Shown here one piece after another: positions 32,995 to 45,600 of a DNA stretch of 60,000 nucleotides. The notes beneath the pieces are model-generated. The model had not been told where the DNA came from. It saw nothing but the letters and a program-made list of their open reading frames with translations, and searched no databases. The stretch is from Liolophura sinensis (taxonomy: Eukaryota > Mollusca > Polyplacophora > Chitonida > Chitonidae). The stretch lies in the NCBI RefSeq assembly GCF_032854445.1, contig NC_088300.1, positions 4,776,001 through 4,836,000 on the forward strand, read 5' to 3'. Position numbers and translations under genes: made by a program. Within the stretch, counting starts at the first letter, position 1, and the number at the start of each line of letters is the position of its first letter.

Positions 32995-35900
32995 TTTACA
33001 TCCCAAGAAAACAGATGTGACGCCTTTTTGTACATTTATATCTTGGAACATGAATTCCACCGTGACGGAATCACCATTCGGGCATGGTTTCCTCAAGCTT
33101 AGGCTTTCCATAACACAAGCTGTTAGCTCAACACCGAACGTCTCTTATTTTATCTAAATTTTAATGTCGTGGCTTTCCAACACGAGACACGATTAGTTCT
33201 AATTTCAACTGAGGAAGAAAATTTCATAGCATGAAAACAGCGTGACGGAATCACGCTAAATGGACACAGGCGTTGACCCAACGTAGTGTTTATCATTAAT
33301 TCTGCGAATTACCGTTCAGTAATCAAATAAATTCTGCAGATAAATGAACACAGATAATTGTTAAAAGGAACAAACATACCAGTCATTAACACTGCGTGCG
33401 TGATAGAGATTTAAACTGATAAGAAGTCGTGACGGAATCACAAAAAAATCGTGACGGAATCACGTGTACAATTTGTTCAGAAATGTGGACATAACAATCA
33501 CTAAAACGTTGTGCAGAATAAATTTGTATCATCTATTTTCAGTTCTTTACCTTCTCTGATATGTATGTTCAAAACACAATATAATTCAAATTGAGATAGG
33601 TGACCATTAGGTTTGCACAAACATTACAACACCACTGGTACTTTTATTCCACTCTTTATGTAATAAGGGGCAGATAACTCGATGACATATTTCCCCTAGT
33701 TGGATACTTTTGATCAAAGAAGACTAAATGTGAATTTCGGTTAAGTCCGATTGTACACGATAGCAGCGTCGCATGGCAAGCGTGGCACCCTGTTTAGCAC
33801 TGTTAGCAGCAGATTTTAGAACGGTTATAACAATTAAAACAACTGATGGAATGAAACAACAGGGTTTGTACATAACACCTGTGTACGTTTCATTTCCAGC
33901 ATCGCAATGAGATGTGTGTCAGTGTAAATGTATGTACAAATTTCGCGATTTCATTCAGAGGCAATCACTACAGATGAAAAGCTCGATGTCGTCAATTACA
34001 CCACTTATTTCAGCGCATGATTCATGGAACCGTTTGTTAGTCACATTTTAGCCGGTCTTCACTTTTCTTTTAGCCAGTCTTTACTTTCCTTGGGGTTCTT
34101 CTCATCTCCGAATTCCCACTCACACTTTCCACATAAGTATTTCGTGCTCTGCGATTTTGGTATGTGTGCCAGGGGAATATCGTCAGATTCAGTTGATGAT
34201 ATATCGCCGTCATTTTCCAGCAACATATCTGAATCCTTGTTTAGTAAAACATGGACTTTACTGCTGAAGCCTGATTTGTAAAAAATTTGTAGTCTTTAGT
34301 TTAGTCTTAATTTTCTCAAGTCCACTAGTGGCCAATTTTAGCTGACTACTCATGTTGTTGACATCTTGCTGTGTTGATGTTAATTCTCTGATTGTATCTG
34401 TTGCAGGCTGCACGACACTTGCAAAAGACTGGACATCTGTATCAACGTCCTGCCTGGACAAGACCCGTCTGTGCACTGTGCGTTTTGCATTTCCACCTAA
34501 CGCGTCATTAGGACCCTTTCCGTGGCTTGTTGCCGAATAGCTCCGAGTTAGTGTCAAGTTGATTTCTCTTTCCAGTACTTCGATCAAAGAAAATATCAAA
34601 GAATCTGTTCTTGAACTGACTACTTGGTCCGCCCGTCCTGATGTTAACTGTTTTGACAAAAGGCAGATTTGTTTTTATATATTTAAGAGCAGCGTAAGTG
34701 TACGTGGACAAGGCTCTTTTTTTCATGCCCCTTTACGTCTGACACAATGATGGGAAAGTGGACAAAACTTCTAGCCCATGCCATTACGGTGAAAATAATT
34801 ATTTGCCGTTGTCTCCAGTGGGCAGATTGAATTTCATCTTGAAATGTAGCGGTATAATTTTCCGCAAAGTCCATTTGCAAAAGGCACGAAATGGTCTCGG
34901 CAACTTTTGCTCCTGTCTTGTCTGCTTCATATGACTCGGCCGGCTTACCTTTAATGAAGACGTGCCATTCGAATTTTGGAAGTTGATTCTTTAGGCTACT
35001 CAGTGCTTCCGCAATTTGGGCTTCTTTTCGGCCTTTCACAAGAAAACCATTGTCGTCTTGTTCCCACTGGAACTACCGCATCGTTTCCTCCATATCCAAA
35101 GGGAGATCTCGAAACTCAAACATTTTCCCATCTGAACAAACAATGCAATCATTTGACATACACTCTTCAGATAGCGTATTGCAGACACACGGCGACAAGA
35201 AATCGCGTTCAGAGTAAAGTGGTATGGAGTCGCAATTTCTGTGCAAGCTTTCCATTAGTAAGATGATGTGATTGTGATATTTGCACCCACACACATTAAG
35301 TGGTATCTGTGAGCTTAATAGCAAATACTTGGGGCATAGAGCAGCAAATGACGATTTTCCTGTTTTGCATTCTGGCATTTCGGACTTGAATAGTTCAAAT
35401 GCCTCTGACATAGACATTGACATGTGCCTCCTTTGTTCTGTGACCTTTAGTCCATTTGCATCTCTCATAATAATGACATCAGCTTTCCCAGGTGCAACGC
35501 GTGAGATAGATTCACTCTCATAAAATTTATGTATGTCGGATCTTGTTTGAATATGCAGCCCTGTGTTTCGTAGCTTGTAAGTGGTTTTGAACTTCACCGA
35601 CGAATATCTTGAAGCTAACCCCTCAACAACAGTTACACTTTGGTAGCGACTTTTCTGCCCTACACTTAGCTTTTCCAAACGACTGCGATGACTAGTAGGG
35701 AGTTTTGTTCTTCCAGGATGATGAGACTTTTTCTCTCCGTGATCGAGATCGAGTATTTAGATCGAGTACTGCGAAACTTTTCCAATGCCTCTCTGTCATT
35801 TTGCAGACGGGTGTCTTTCTGTTTTTGGCATACCCTGAACCTATATAAATACAAGGACATTAGTTTGAACCAATAAAGATACAACTACAGAAAACTTAAA

Positions 35901-36215
35901 GATTTATTTTTTTATGTAACGTTTTATTTGTCAAAGAAATATTTTTATGTGACGGAATCACCTAAAATAGGTGATTCCGTCACATTTTCTGTGATTCCGT
36001 CACGCAAATTAACCTAGTTGCCATACACCATACAGATTAATCTGTTTACTGTTAGAAATGCTATCATACTTTAGCTATAGTCGGAAAAGAAAAAAAATCT
36101 CTAGGGTCCCGTTTTCATATTAAATTTTGATCAATTCATACTTTTTGTGACAGAATCACCAAATTCAAAATTTGAGTTTTCGGTACACGTTTATGTTTTC
36201 TTGGATTGATTTATA
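32995..36215 (-). mobile_element. Decayed DNA transposon with palindromic end motifs
   Basis: A central minus-strand gene remnant (34059-35884) is flanked by two clusters of the 13-bp motif GTGACGGAATCAC. Left cluster: 33062-33074, 33242-33254, 33429-33441, 33451-33463. Right cluster: 35949-35961, then the reverse complement at 35971-35983 and 35991-36003, and a variant with CAGAA at 36147-36159. Just outside each cluster is a short inverted match (CCAAGAAAACA near 33003-33014 and its complement near 36196-36207), a possible terminal repeat. I saw no exact copy of the motif elsewhere in the window. Boundaries are estimates. Confidence 0.6.
34059..35884 (-). pseudogene. DDE/RNase H-like transposase remnant
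   Basis: Reading 35884 to 34059 on the minus strand, four or five frame blocks cover one broken protein. Block 35678-34683 is a single frame apart from an amber stop at 35073-35075. It includes a Cys-rich part (CGCKYHNH, CVCNTLSEEC, DCIVC), then MDFAENYTATFQDEIQSAHW. Other frames continue with TGGPSSQFKNR (near 34625), HGKGPNDALGGNAKR (near 34520) and a C-terminal YLCGKCEW segment ending at 34059. The order DFAENY, DGxxSQFKNR, HGKGxxDGxGGxxKR is one I recall from uncharacterised, transposase-like proteins repeated in many invertebrate genomes; an RNase H-like DDE fold is an inference. The usual Asp before GPSSQFKNR is Gly here, so the copy looks dead even apart from the frameshifts. Confidence 0.6.
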
Positions 36216-38400
36216 AAATATCTGTCGATGAATCTCTCAGAATGTTTATTTTGTCGTAAAGAAAAAGGAATCGACTTTGCAGAGAGTCTAAACAAATAGC
36301 ATAACATACATACCTTCAGGCTGATGGGTCAGGATTAAAACAGGCAAAATTTCCTACTTTCTCACGCTCAAGTTTACACGGCAGACGAACATTTCCGGTC
36401 ATCTTTGGTTACGCGCGCAAACTACATGGCCTCATGAATATTCAAAACTGTGGTATATTTCAACGATGCAGGTATCATACGCTAAAAAAAAAAAGCCATC
36501 ATTAAGACCCTGGAGTGGATATGTGTTTTTTGTTTATTTTTATTTTTTTTTCTTATGATATTTAAAATACCCGGGTGCCAGAAAATAATAACTCACTGAA
36601 AAAATGGCTTTTATTTCACCTGTGTTTGGAACATTGTCCGTGACCATTTCCATTCTCGGTTGGTAGGCCTACTGCAGGTAGACCGTCTCGTTCACAGGAC
36701 GGCCTATTTTACATTCCATAATTTTGGAGTCCTCGGTCAAATTTATCATATTTCCAGGGTTTCTTTATCTCTCAAAAATGTCCACTTGTAACTTAACAGT
36801 TGGCGGCTAACATATAGCTACAGTTTAACCAAGACCAGTATGCGCACAAATTGTGCGCGTCAAGCGTACACTATACACATACGCTGTTGAGAGAGATATC
36901 CTAGCTTCAGCGCAGAAGACTATATTTGGTGCTTTTACTTGATGAAGGCACTGATTTCCGCGATCGGCTAATCCTTAGCATTCATAAAAAATAAAACAAG
37001 CGTTAAATTCACCAAAAACTGCATTACACAGGTTATAATATAAACACTTACTGGGGGGAAAATAATAAAAGTGCGGTTTGAGCGTGTTTTGGTTTGATGT
37101 TAGCGACAGCCAGTCCCAGCATGGAGCAGTCTTAGCGTGGAGCAGTCCCAGCGTGAAGCTACACTGATGGACCGTACTCCAACCGACTGACAGGTGATAT
37201 AACAAAAGAAGACAGCTTCCAATTAGTGTCAACAGCATAAGAAAATAAGTACATGTTAGGCTTGGAAGCGGATCGTGACGATTTGTGCAGATAGTTACAC
37301 TCAACCGAGTCCATCTAGTCCAGTGTGCTATTTTGAAATTCTGACATTCATCGTAACACTGAATGTCAGAACTTTAAGCAGCACGCGTATCGAGTCCATC
37401 TTGTGTAACCTCAACGAAACGTGAAGCTATTTTCATTTTCATGGGCTGACAAATTTTTGTGGTTTATTTTCCGGTAGTCCAATATTTGGCGAGAGGCCAG
37501 ATTAGACTACGGCTGTACGGGTAGATAAGAGCTCATGTGGTTGTTACCTGTGGCAGTGCCACGGTTATATGAAGAAACAGGTTATATAAAGAAAAAACCT
37601 CAAATATTCACATCTAAACATGATGGTCAGCATTGTTCCAGATAGAACGGAATAAGCATAGAATATAACGCATAAGTATTTTTCTTACCTAGCTATACTA
37701 ACCCGTTTGAAAAAATAGGAATTGCATTACATGGAAATTTTTTATTAAAAAAGAGAGGGAGTGGATTTTTTACATCATTCATCTAATTTTATTACATTGT
37801 ACTGAAATTAAGCAAAGGGCGCGACATGACCGAAGAAGATAATAATATTAATTATGAACCTTAATAAAACTAAAACAAAAAGTATTCAATGCAGATGTAG
37901 TATATGTTTTATTGAATTTGGGAGAAAAGTGGGTGTTTCCCTACAGAGTTGACCAAAACCTGTACTGCAGGTCTGCCCAGAGACAGAGGCATATATAATT
38001 CTGAAAATGTAAATGGTCCTTGATGACACACATGTACATGGAAGGCTCATCGTGCCATAAACCCATCTACACCATAACTAGTGGGTATACCAACATATAT
38101 AAACGAAAAACCTTGAGCAAGAGAAATAACAAGAGAATATACCTACATAAATTTATATATCTACTTGTATATAGGGTGGGAGGTAGGGATAACAAATTTG
38201 ACGGTACTAGGACAGAACTGTCAGGAAAGCTGTTGGAATGTGGAAAGGGCGCGGAAAACCATCCTTTAAGTATTGTCGGAGGAGGATGCTGGGAAGAGCA
38301 TAAGAATAAAGGGCCATAAAAAGGGATGCTGGGAGTTGCATGAACCAACTAATGAAAAAGTCTCACACCTACAATATCAGCCGTGGCAACCATAGAAGTA
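36216..38400. other. Intergenic sequence with no recognised feature
   Basis: AT-rich and apparently single copy. No splice-bounded exon, tRNA or tandem array was found. Short frames at 36975-37304 and 38020-38348 show no family motif. Confidence 0.4.
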
Positions 38401-38409
38401 AACTAAACC

Positions 38410-39090
38410 CACCATATAAAAAATGTGGTATACACAAATGTAAAAGGAAAGCCGGCCACTATTTAAATACAGTGAAAATGTGGTATACACAAATGTAAAA
38501 GGAAAGCCGGCCACTATTTAAATACAGTGAAAATGTGACATACGCAAATGTAAAAGGAAAGCCGGCCACTATTTAAATACAGTGAAAATGTGGTATACAC
38601 AAATGTAAAAGGAAAGCCGGCCACTATTTAAATACAGTGAAAATGTGGTATACGCAAATGTAAAAGGAAAGCCGGCAGCTATTTAAATACAGTGAAAATG
38701 TGATATACGCAAATGTAAAAGGAAAGCCGGCCACTATTTAAATACAGTGAAAATGTGGTATACGCAAATGTAAAAGAAAGCTGGCCATTATTTAAATACA
38801 GTGAAAATGTGGTATACGCAAATGTAAAAGGAAAGCCGGCCACTATTTAAATACAGTGAAAATGTGGTATACGCAAATGTCAAAGGAAAGCCGGCCATTA
38901 TTTAAATACAGTGAAAATGTGGTATACGCAAATGTAAAAGGAAAGCCGGCCACTATTTAAATACAGTGAAAATGTGGTATACACAAATGTGAGAGGAAAG
39001 CCGGCCACTATTTAAATACAGTGAAAATGTGGTATACGCAAATGTAAAAGGAAAGCCGACCACAATTTAAATACAGTAAAAAAGGAACTA
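38410..39090. repeat. 55-bp minisatellite upstream of the P450
   Basis: About 12 copies of GTGAAAATGTGGTATACGCA, AATGTAAAAGGAAAGCCGGC, CACTATTTAAATACA. Very homogeneous, so recently expanded. It ends about 580 bp before the P450 start codon. Confidence 0.95.
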
Positions 39091-39439
39091 AGTAAATGAG
39101 ATTCCAAACTTAAAGTGGCTACCCTCAGGTGAACTATACATACAGCATACGAACACAACAACGGAAAGTGACTGCAAGCTGGTGGTCAGTTATATATTTT
39201 TATGCTGTAAAAATGAAACAATTGCTACTACGATACCCAGTGGGTGTTACATTATTTGTTACATAACATGGTGTAATAATGGCCCTATCTATGTTTTATG
39301 AAGTTCCGTGTAACTTGAATGATTGATGTCAATCATAACAAATTTGCAATTATACGATTCAATTAGATGAACTTTTAATGTTGATGTAGTAACATTTATT
39401 ATGATGTCAGATCTGGTTTGTTTGATATACACTCTCCCC

Positions 39440-39567
39440 ATTTATTTATTAATTTGATTGGTGTTTTATGAGGTACTCTTATAATATTTCACTTATACAA
39501 AGGCAGCCAATATTATTGTGGGAGAGAACTGCGTAGAGCTCAGGGGAAATCCACGACCAGGTTGCAA
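39440..39567 (-). mobile_element. Truncated SINE (family A) just upstream of the P450
   Basis: TTTATTTATTAATTTGATTGG tail side, GTGTTTTATGAGGTACTC core, CAGGGGAAATCCACGACCAG body; the tRNA head is missing. Confidence 0.8.
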
Positions 39568-39674
39568 CAACAATTGTTGATGAAGTACCAATTTACATAA
39601 ATACAAGATTGTTATGAGTATCTAATATAGTTGCCTTTTCAATATTTCAGGTTGTAATTCTGGAATCTAGGCTG

Positions 39675-42600
39675 ATGACAACCATGTTTACACGAAGCCT
39701 TAGCCGTGGATTTCCAGTGGACATGGGCTGGATGAAATTATATGGTGCTCCTGTGGATTCACTATTTCGGAAGCTGATGACAAGAAAGCCACAGTGGACA
39801 GTGGTACAAAAAATGTCATCATCTGCAGCCACGGATGTGAGCACCAAGCCTCGTCCATTCACAGAGATTCCAGGCCCAAAGGCATATCCATTTGTAGGCA
39901 CCATGACGGGAAACATGTCAGACTTCACCAACATTGTGCCTTTTTTCCGCAAGAGATGTGAAAAGTATTTTCCTCTTTATAAGGAGAGAATGATGGGACA
40001 AGATATTGTAATTTTAATAGGTGCAGAAGGTATCGAAAAATTCTTTCGGAAAGAAGCAAAATATCCCAATAGATTTAGTATCCCTATGTGGAATGATTAC
40101 AGAGAAGTTTCGGGGGAGGAGTACGGTATTTTTACTGGGTAGGTGGGTTGTCTGTGTATATGTGCTAACATGATATTAAACCTAACACAAATATCGTGAT
40201 CAATGAAAAATACTGTAGCAAGGAGAGCTGAAATTATAACTCAAGGATAATACTCTTACAAAGTATTGCTGTATGTTAAATATGAATCTACAATTCTACA
40301 TAGACCAGATGTTTTTGACAAAAGATGCAAATACTTAAATACTGTAATGGAATCTGAAAAGATTGTGGGATTAGGGTAGAGTTTATTTGGGATTTGTCTG
40401 TATGCCTACTGGTACAAAAGGCGCACTGGACTGGTATACAGGTCAAGTTTGGGTACTGTGGTTACTTGACATGTACACAGGTAAAGTTTGTCACTGAGGT
40501 TACTGGAGAGTTATACAGGCCAAATTTGTTTTTGTGCGTACTTGACAGGTACAATGGTCAGATTTGGGTACTGGGGTTACTGGACAGGTAAACAGATAAA
40601 GTTTGGGTACTATACAGGTACACATGTTATGTTTGTGATTTGAGGCACTGGACAAGTATATAGGAACAGAACTTTCATGTTTTTTTCTAGATTTTGCACT
40701 GGCAGGTCAATTTTGTTGTCCTGTCTATACACTGGAATCACCCTGTCTTTCCATGTGTTTGTCTGTGTATCTGTCTATTTGTCTGTCTGTAGGCACGGTT
40801 TTCATGCATCTTCCCCCAAGCTACCATGCCAAATTTGTCTAAGCATCTCCTCCCAAACTACTGTGCCTGTTCCGATATTATACATCTTGCCTATCATCTG
40901 AATGCTCAAATTAAATGTCAATCCGGTAGTTATTTTCACACTTACCTCCATGAAGTATTTTGCGTCACAGTGGTTTCCATGTATTCTGATTTTGTCCATG
41001 CAGCTCCTGCCAAACTACTGATCCGATTATGATGAAACATACCGTCCATCTTACCTATCTTACCGTTCATCTGAACTGGTGCATGCTTAAGTTTAATGGC
41101 AATTTCATTATTTTCATAATTACCCCCATTTAGGACTTTGTGTAAAAGTGCTTTTCAGTGTATTCAGATTTTGTCCATGCTGCTCTTCGTAAAGTACTAT
41201 ACCTTTTTCGATGCAACCTAGCGTACGTCTTTCATATAATCTAGATCTGTATTCTCTTTTGATGGCTGCAATTCTCCATTCAAACTGGCTGTACCAGTAG
41301 TGTAATCCATGCCCACCATGAATTGCCCGTGAAATAATGTATGTGAAGCCAAACTAAGCAATGTGATGTCCTGTTCTATTTTTGGAAATGTTAAGGGATG
41401 GAAGGGTGGTATTTCAGACATCTGCCTTCTAGTTGGTTCAGGACTGTTAAATTGGGGGCTTTGAAAATGTGTAAAAGTCAAATATGCCTGTGTTATTTAT
41501 ACAGACGAAGCTTTTCTCTTGAAGTACTGGGATATATTTATACGTCAGGTTGTTTCGTGGTACTGGGCTATGGGCATGTGAACAGGTCAAGTTTGTCTGT
41601 TTGAGTACAGGGTGTCTGTGTAGATGAGGTGATTCTTTTGGGATGCTGGACATGTATGCAGGTGAAGTTTTTCTGTCTGGGTACATGTTATACAGAGTGT
41701 TCTAGTTCTTTAAAGATCAAATATTTAAAGATTTCAAAGAATCTGGTCTTATAAAGATAGTGATTGTAATGGGCATAAAATTTTATTGTGTGTTTTACAC
41801 AGGCAAGATGAGAAGTGGCATCGCATGAGATCTGTGATTGATAAACCCATGCTGAGAATGAAAGACGTGAAGAACTACACAGACGAGATCAATGATGTGA
41901 TCACTGATTTCCTGGATCGCCTGCAGCAGGTGCGAGGACAGGACAACATTGTTCCTAACCTGGAAGAGGAGTTCTTCAACTGGTCATTAGAGGGTGACAA
42001 CTTTTTTTTAATAACTATGTAGTTATAACCCTCAGCTAGAAACCAGCGCTTTAACGAGACCCATCCAGCCCACAACAAATCATTTCAGCTTAAACTTGGA
42101 AAGCTAATGTAACATAAAGGCTGTCTACCTCCTGGCTGGAGGAAATTTCGCTTTAGTCTAGTAGTGGTAGGAGTATGGCATGCAAACCCAGAGATTGCTG
42201 GTTCGAAGTCCCCTGCTAGTAAGCCCTGTCACACATAAATCCACATTTATATTAATTTGTGTAGAGAAGTTTTGTTTTAAATCTTCTAAACTACAAACTG
42301 CTGTTTCCTGTCACATATGCCAACTTTGACTTCGGTATTTGGTCCCAGAGGTCCTGTCTATCTGTGGAACATTTTAATTTTTCGTTACAAATTGCTGCCA
42401 TAATAAATTAGTGTGAGGCTGGTGTTAAAGAACTTTCAAATAAATGAATAAAATAATAATTCTTTGGCTTTCACACATAAGTCAGTATATATGAATGTAC
42501 GTTGAGAAAGTATGCAGGCCATGCAATACTAACATTGTGAATGTTTCCAAAATTTACTCTGAATATGACTCTGGGCCCATGATCCAGCAGACAAGTTATA

Positions 42601-45600
42601 TGAGGTATGCTTTGCGTTTTTTTGTGTAGCTGTAGGGACGGTACTTTATGAGAGGAGGTTTGGGGGTCTGTCTGATCACAGGGACCCTGAGATGGAGAGG
42701 TTTATTAAAGCTGTGGCCGACATGTTCCAGCTCACTGCTGAACTCTTCCTCACTCCCTTGTGGCTTGTTAAGTATCTCCAGAGGAAGAAGTACAAAAAAC
42801 AGCTGGAGGCCTGGGATATTCTGTTCAAGACAGGTATCATGATTTCCTCACCATTACAAACACATAATGTTCCTGAACACATAGGCTCAATTCCATTCCA
42901 CATTGATGTGTAACATGAATGCAGTGTTCTTGCGTCAGATAATAGGGCCCAAAGAAATAAGTGCAAATCTTGTTTGTGAATTCATTAACTACTGCGATGC
43001 AGCATTAAACCATAATCATTCATTCATTAACACCTGGACAATTATTGTATCTATAGTCAGACATTCACTTCAAAGGAATATTAAAGCATAACATTCTCAT
43101 TTATCAGGAATTTTATAAGACAGTTAATATTTTATTTATTTATTTATTTGATTGATGTTTTATGCCACACTCAAGAATATTTCACATATAGGACGGCAGC
43201 CAGCATTATGGTGGGAGGAAAGTGGGCAGAACCCGGGGGAAACCCATGACCATCTGCAGGTTGCTGGAAGACCTTCCCATGTATGGCCGGAGAGGAAGCC
43301 AGCATGTGTTGGACTTGAACTCACAGCGACTGCATTGGTGAGAGGTTCCTGGGTAATTACCCTGCGCTAGCACGCTAACCAACTGAGCAAGACAGTTAAT
43401 AAAACACATATTTAAGCTGCCCTAGTTTCTCCAGGGCTCTGAGTGGTTTCCTCCACTCGTATAAATGGCTGTTGTCTTGTGAATGATATGTTCTTTTGCT
43501 TGTTGAAAATATCACCTTTATAGATCGATAATTATTCTTTTTTTTTCTATCTGTTTTTTCCAGCCAAGAGCTGTGTGGATAAGAGGATGAATGAGATATC
43601 CATTTCCATGGAGAAAGGAGATGAAGCTCGTGGAGTGCTGGCCTATCTGCTGGCTCAAAAGTCCATGAGCATCTCAGAGATCTATGCTAACGTAACTGAG
43701 TTGATGATGGCAGCTGTGGACACAGTAAGGCCCTATTGAGGTTGTGCAGATGTTCAGTATGTGGGGTTGTGACAGGTTGTGCAGTTGTATGTGGGGTTGT
43801 GACAGGTTGTGGAATTGTACAGTATGTGGGGTTATGGCAGGTTGTGCAGTTGTATTGGGGGATGTGACAGGTTGTGCAGTTGTATTGGGGGTTGTGACAG
43901 GTTGTGCTGTTGGATGTGGGGTTGTGATAGTTTGTACAGTTGTATGTGGGGCTGTGACAGATTGTGGAGTTGTATGTGGGGTTGTAATCAGCTGTGGATT
44001 TGTATGTGGGATTGTGGCAGGTTGTGCAGTTGTACAGCATGTGGGGTTGTGATAGGTTGTGCTGTTGTATTGGGGCTGTTACAGGTTGTGCAGTTGTACA
44101 GTATGTGGGGTTGTGACAGGCTGTGCAGTTGTATGTGGGGCTGTGATAGGTTGTGCAGTTGTATGTGGGGTTGTGACAGGTCGTGCAGTTGTATATGGGG
44201 TTATGATCGGCTGTGGAGTTGTGTGTGAGGTTGTGATTGGCTGTGGAGTTGTACAGTATGTGGGGTTGTGACAGGTCGTGCAGTTGTATGTGGGGTTGTG
44301 ACAGATTGTGGAGTTGTATGTGGGGTTGTGATCGGCTGTGGAGTTGTACAGTATGTGGGGTTGTGACAGGTTGTGCAGTTGTACAGTATGTGGGGTTTTG
44401 ACAGGTTGTGCAGTTGTATTGGAAGCTGTAACAGGTTGTGCATTTGTATAGTATGTGGGGTTGTGACAGGTTGTGCAGTTGTATGTGGGGTTCTGATAGG
44501 TTGTGGAGTTGTATGTGGTGGTGTTACAGGTTGTGGAGCTGTATTTGGTGTTGTGACAGGTTAAGGGGGTGTAAGTGGCCTTGTGACAAGTTGTGCAGTT
44601 GTATGTGGAGTTGTGATCGGTTGTGGAGGTTTAAGTGGGGTTGTGACAGGCTGTGGAGTTGCCGTGGAGAAGCAGTTTCTAAATTTAAAAGTTCTGTCTC
44701 TTATTTTGCCATGCAGACATCAAGCTCAATGCTGTGGTGTTTGTATGAGATATCTCAGCAACCTGATGTCCAGGACAAACTGTTTGCAGAAGTGAAGTCA
44801 TGTGTAGGGGAGACAACTACGCCAGGTTATGAGGACCTTCAGCACCTACCATACATGAAGGCTGTCATCAAAGAAACACTCAGGTATATACATGCACAAT
44901 GTGACAACCGTGCTTGGTGGGCCTCGTACAGAAGTTTTGATGTCCTGATCAGGGTGACATGCCTTTGTGCCGCATTGTCACTTTATGACATGGTGAGCTA
45001 AATGAGTGCATTTTAGCATGGGATATCTGGTGCATACAAAAATGGAAATTATCAACAAAAGATAAACTCAACTGAACAAATCCTCTAAATAATCATTTAA
45101 GGAAATAAATGCCACTGAGTATTGGTGTTATTAATCACCTGTACATGTGCTTACATAGGCATCAGTTTGACCCACTTAGCTCTAAAATGATGATGCCTCA
45201 GCCCAAAACGACATCACATAAATGTCATTGCTGTAACAGGTATTAGTGTGCAAGAAAAATGTCAAAGGTTACATCAGGGTCATTTGTTTTGTTGTGAAAA
45301 ATGAGGGTCATTTGTTTTGTTGTGAAAAAACATGTTGTTACATGGAAGTGTGGTGTCTTTACATCTGCTACCTTCATTTTTATGAAGGTAGCAGATGTAT
45401 TTATGTGTTGTATTTTTGTGTTTTCAGAATGTACGTGTATCCTTACATTGAACACCTGTGATTGTATTTTTGTGTTCTAAGGATGTATCCTTGCATCTGT
45501 CACCATCCAACAGAACGCTCCTGATTTTATATCTGTTTTCACCTGTGATATTGTATCTCTTGTGTTTTCACCTGTGATATTATCTCTTGTGTTTTCACCT

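Noticed and set aside
42148-42220. Functional tRNA gene
   Set aside because: It has a B box but no foldable acceptor stem or clean cloverleaf, and a SINE-like body and A-rich tail follow.
43744-44564. Cys/Gly/Val-rich open frames in P450 intron 4
   Set aside because: Translation of a 30-bp TGTGGGGTTGTGACAGG-type minisatellite.
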